A stretch of DNA of 64,000 nucleotides, from the NCBI RefSeq assembly GCF_008122525.1, contig NZ_VSRV01000001.1, positions 2,170,001 through 2,234,000 of the forward strand, in the 5' to 3' direction. The notes under the pieces were generated by a model that was given only the letters and a program-made list of their open reading frames with translations, did not search any database and was not told the DNA's origin. Below, one piece after another: positions 63,508 through 64,000 of this stretch; the stretch's first letter is position 1; the number at the start of each line of letters is the position of its first letter. Source of the DNA: Marinomonas sp. IMCC 4694 (lineage in GTDB: Bacteria > Pseudomonadota > Gammaproteobacteria > Pseudomonadales > Marinomonadaceae). The position numbers were made by a program, and so were the translations under genes.

Positions 63508-64000
63508 ATGCTAGACAAAGTATTGATTGCTAACCGAGGCGAAATCGCGCTGCGCATTTTACGCGCGTGCAAAGAACTCGGGATCAAAACCGTTGCGGTT
63601 CATTCTAAAGTTGACCGTGACTTATTACATGTACGCCTTGCAGACGAATCCATCTGCATTGGGCCCAATCCATCGGCACAGAGCTATTTAAACATTCCAG
63701 CGATCATCAGCGCGGCTGAATTAACCGATACCTCTGCCATTCATCCAGGGTATGGATTTTTAGCGGAAAATGCCGATTTTGCAGAGCAAGTAGAGCGTTC
63801 TGGCTTTACATTCATTGGTCCAAAAGCCGAAACCATTCGTCTAATGGGCGACAAGGTGTCTGCCATCAAAGCGATGAAAGCGGCTGGCGTGCCAACGGTT
63901 CCGGGATCAAATGGCCCTGTACCTTCCGACCCTGAAGAATGCCTTCGTGTTGCCAATGACATTGGCTTTCCAGTGATCATAAAAGCCGCCGCTGGTGGGG
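63508..64000 (+). CDS. accC: Biotin carboxylase subunit of acetyl-CoA carboxylase (3' end outside window)
   Basis: This is the first 164 residues of AccC. The N-terminus MLDKVLIANRGEIALRILRACKELGI and the segment AIHPGYGFLAENADFAE are diagnostic. The window ends at VIIKAAAGG, the start of the glycine-rich ATP loop in the ATP-grasp domain. The enzyme carboxylates biotin on AccB with bicarbonate and ATP. AAAGG precedes the ATG. It forms the conserved accB-accC operon. Confidence 0.96.
   Translation, partial: MLDKVLIANRGEIALRILRACKELGIKTVAVHSKVDRDLLHVRLADESICIGPNPSAQSYLNIPAIISAAELTDTSAIHPGYGFLAENADFAEQVERSGFTFIGPKAETIRLMGDKVSAIKAMKAAGVPTVPGSNGPVPSDPEECLRVANDIGFPVIIKAAAGG

Noticed and set aside
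1..64000. CRISPR arrays, rRNA or tRNA genes, prophage or conjugation modules.
   Set aside because: None was seen on either strand; the IS66 element is the only clear mobile feature.

Overview
The window reads as one contiguous piece of a gammaproteobacterial chromosome. The gene content (miaB-phoL-ybeY-corC-lnt, leuS-lptE-holA, rapA, rdgC, prc, dsbD, accBC), the moderate GC and AT-rich spacers, several chemoreceptors and a DctB/DctD pair suggest an Oceanospirillales organism of the Marinomonas type. The genus is an inference from gene families; no rRNA or tRNA gene was found to anchor it.

Layout. 1-6.5 kb holds two signalling systems, a BaeS/BaeR-like pair cut by the left edge and a DctB/DctD pair, separated by an auxin-efflux-type permease. 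6.5-8.1 kb is an iron-responsive unit: a strong Fur box, an AraC-type regulator and a flavodoxin. 8.3-10.8 kb holds a small membrane protein and a chemoreceptor gene broken by a single-base frameshift. 10.9-15.5 kb holds gltX, a compact chemoreceptor translationally coupled to a possible sensor partner, and xni. 15.6-25.3 kb holds an unrecognised exported protein, tolC, an M18 aminopeptidase, prc, ybfE, tdk, rdgC and a CDF metal transporter. 25.3-33.9 kb holds rmuC, yigZ, rapA, an RluA-type synthase, a histone-deacetylase-like enzyme, an Hpt/degenerate HD-GYP protein and a predicted beta-barrel protein.

34.1-44.3 kb is the conserved housekeeping block: tRNA thiomethylation, PhoH-like ATPase, 16S rRNA maturation, CorC, lipoprotein acylation, leucyl-tRNA synthetase, LPS transport and DNA polymerase III delta. 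44.3-48.4 kb holds two small oxidoreductase-like genes and a striking 872-residue protein that joins two cyclic-nucleotide-binding-like modules, an acyltransferase-like module and an SGNH hydrolase. dapA and an orphan ParA-like ATPase follow.

50.4-52.9 kb is an IS66-family element with an unusual architecture. It has perfect 190-bp terminal inverted repeats, an old right end buried inside, and an 8-bp target duplication around the whole. The repeat folds on paper into several hairpins with GGA in their loops. The element sits two bases past the stop codon of an oxaloacetate-decarboxylase-like gene. After it come a secreted tannase-family esterase, a CPA1 Na+/H+ antiporter, rluF, an acetyltransferase, a DUF2333 protein with a partner lipoprotein, dsbD, and accB-accC, which runs off the right edge.

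The best candidates for undescribed biology are the four-module 45763-48381 protein, the rebuilt IS66 element with its GGA-loop hairpins, and the split chemoreceptor pair at 12724-14702. All coordinates and motifs were read by eye; no database search or folding program was run.
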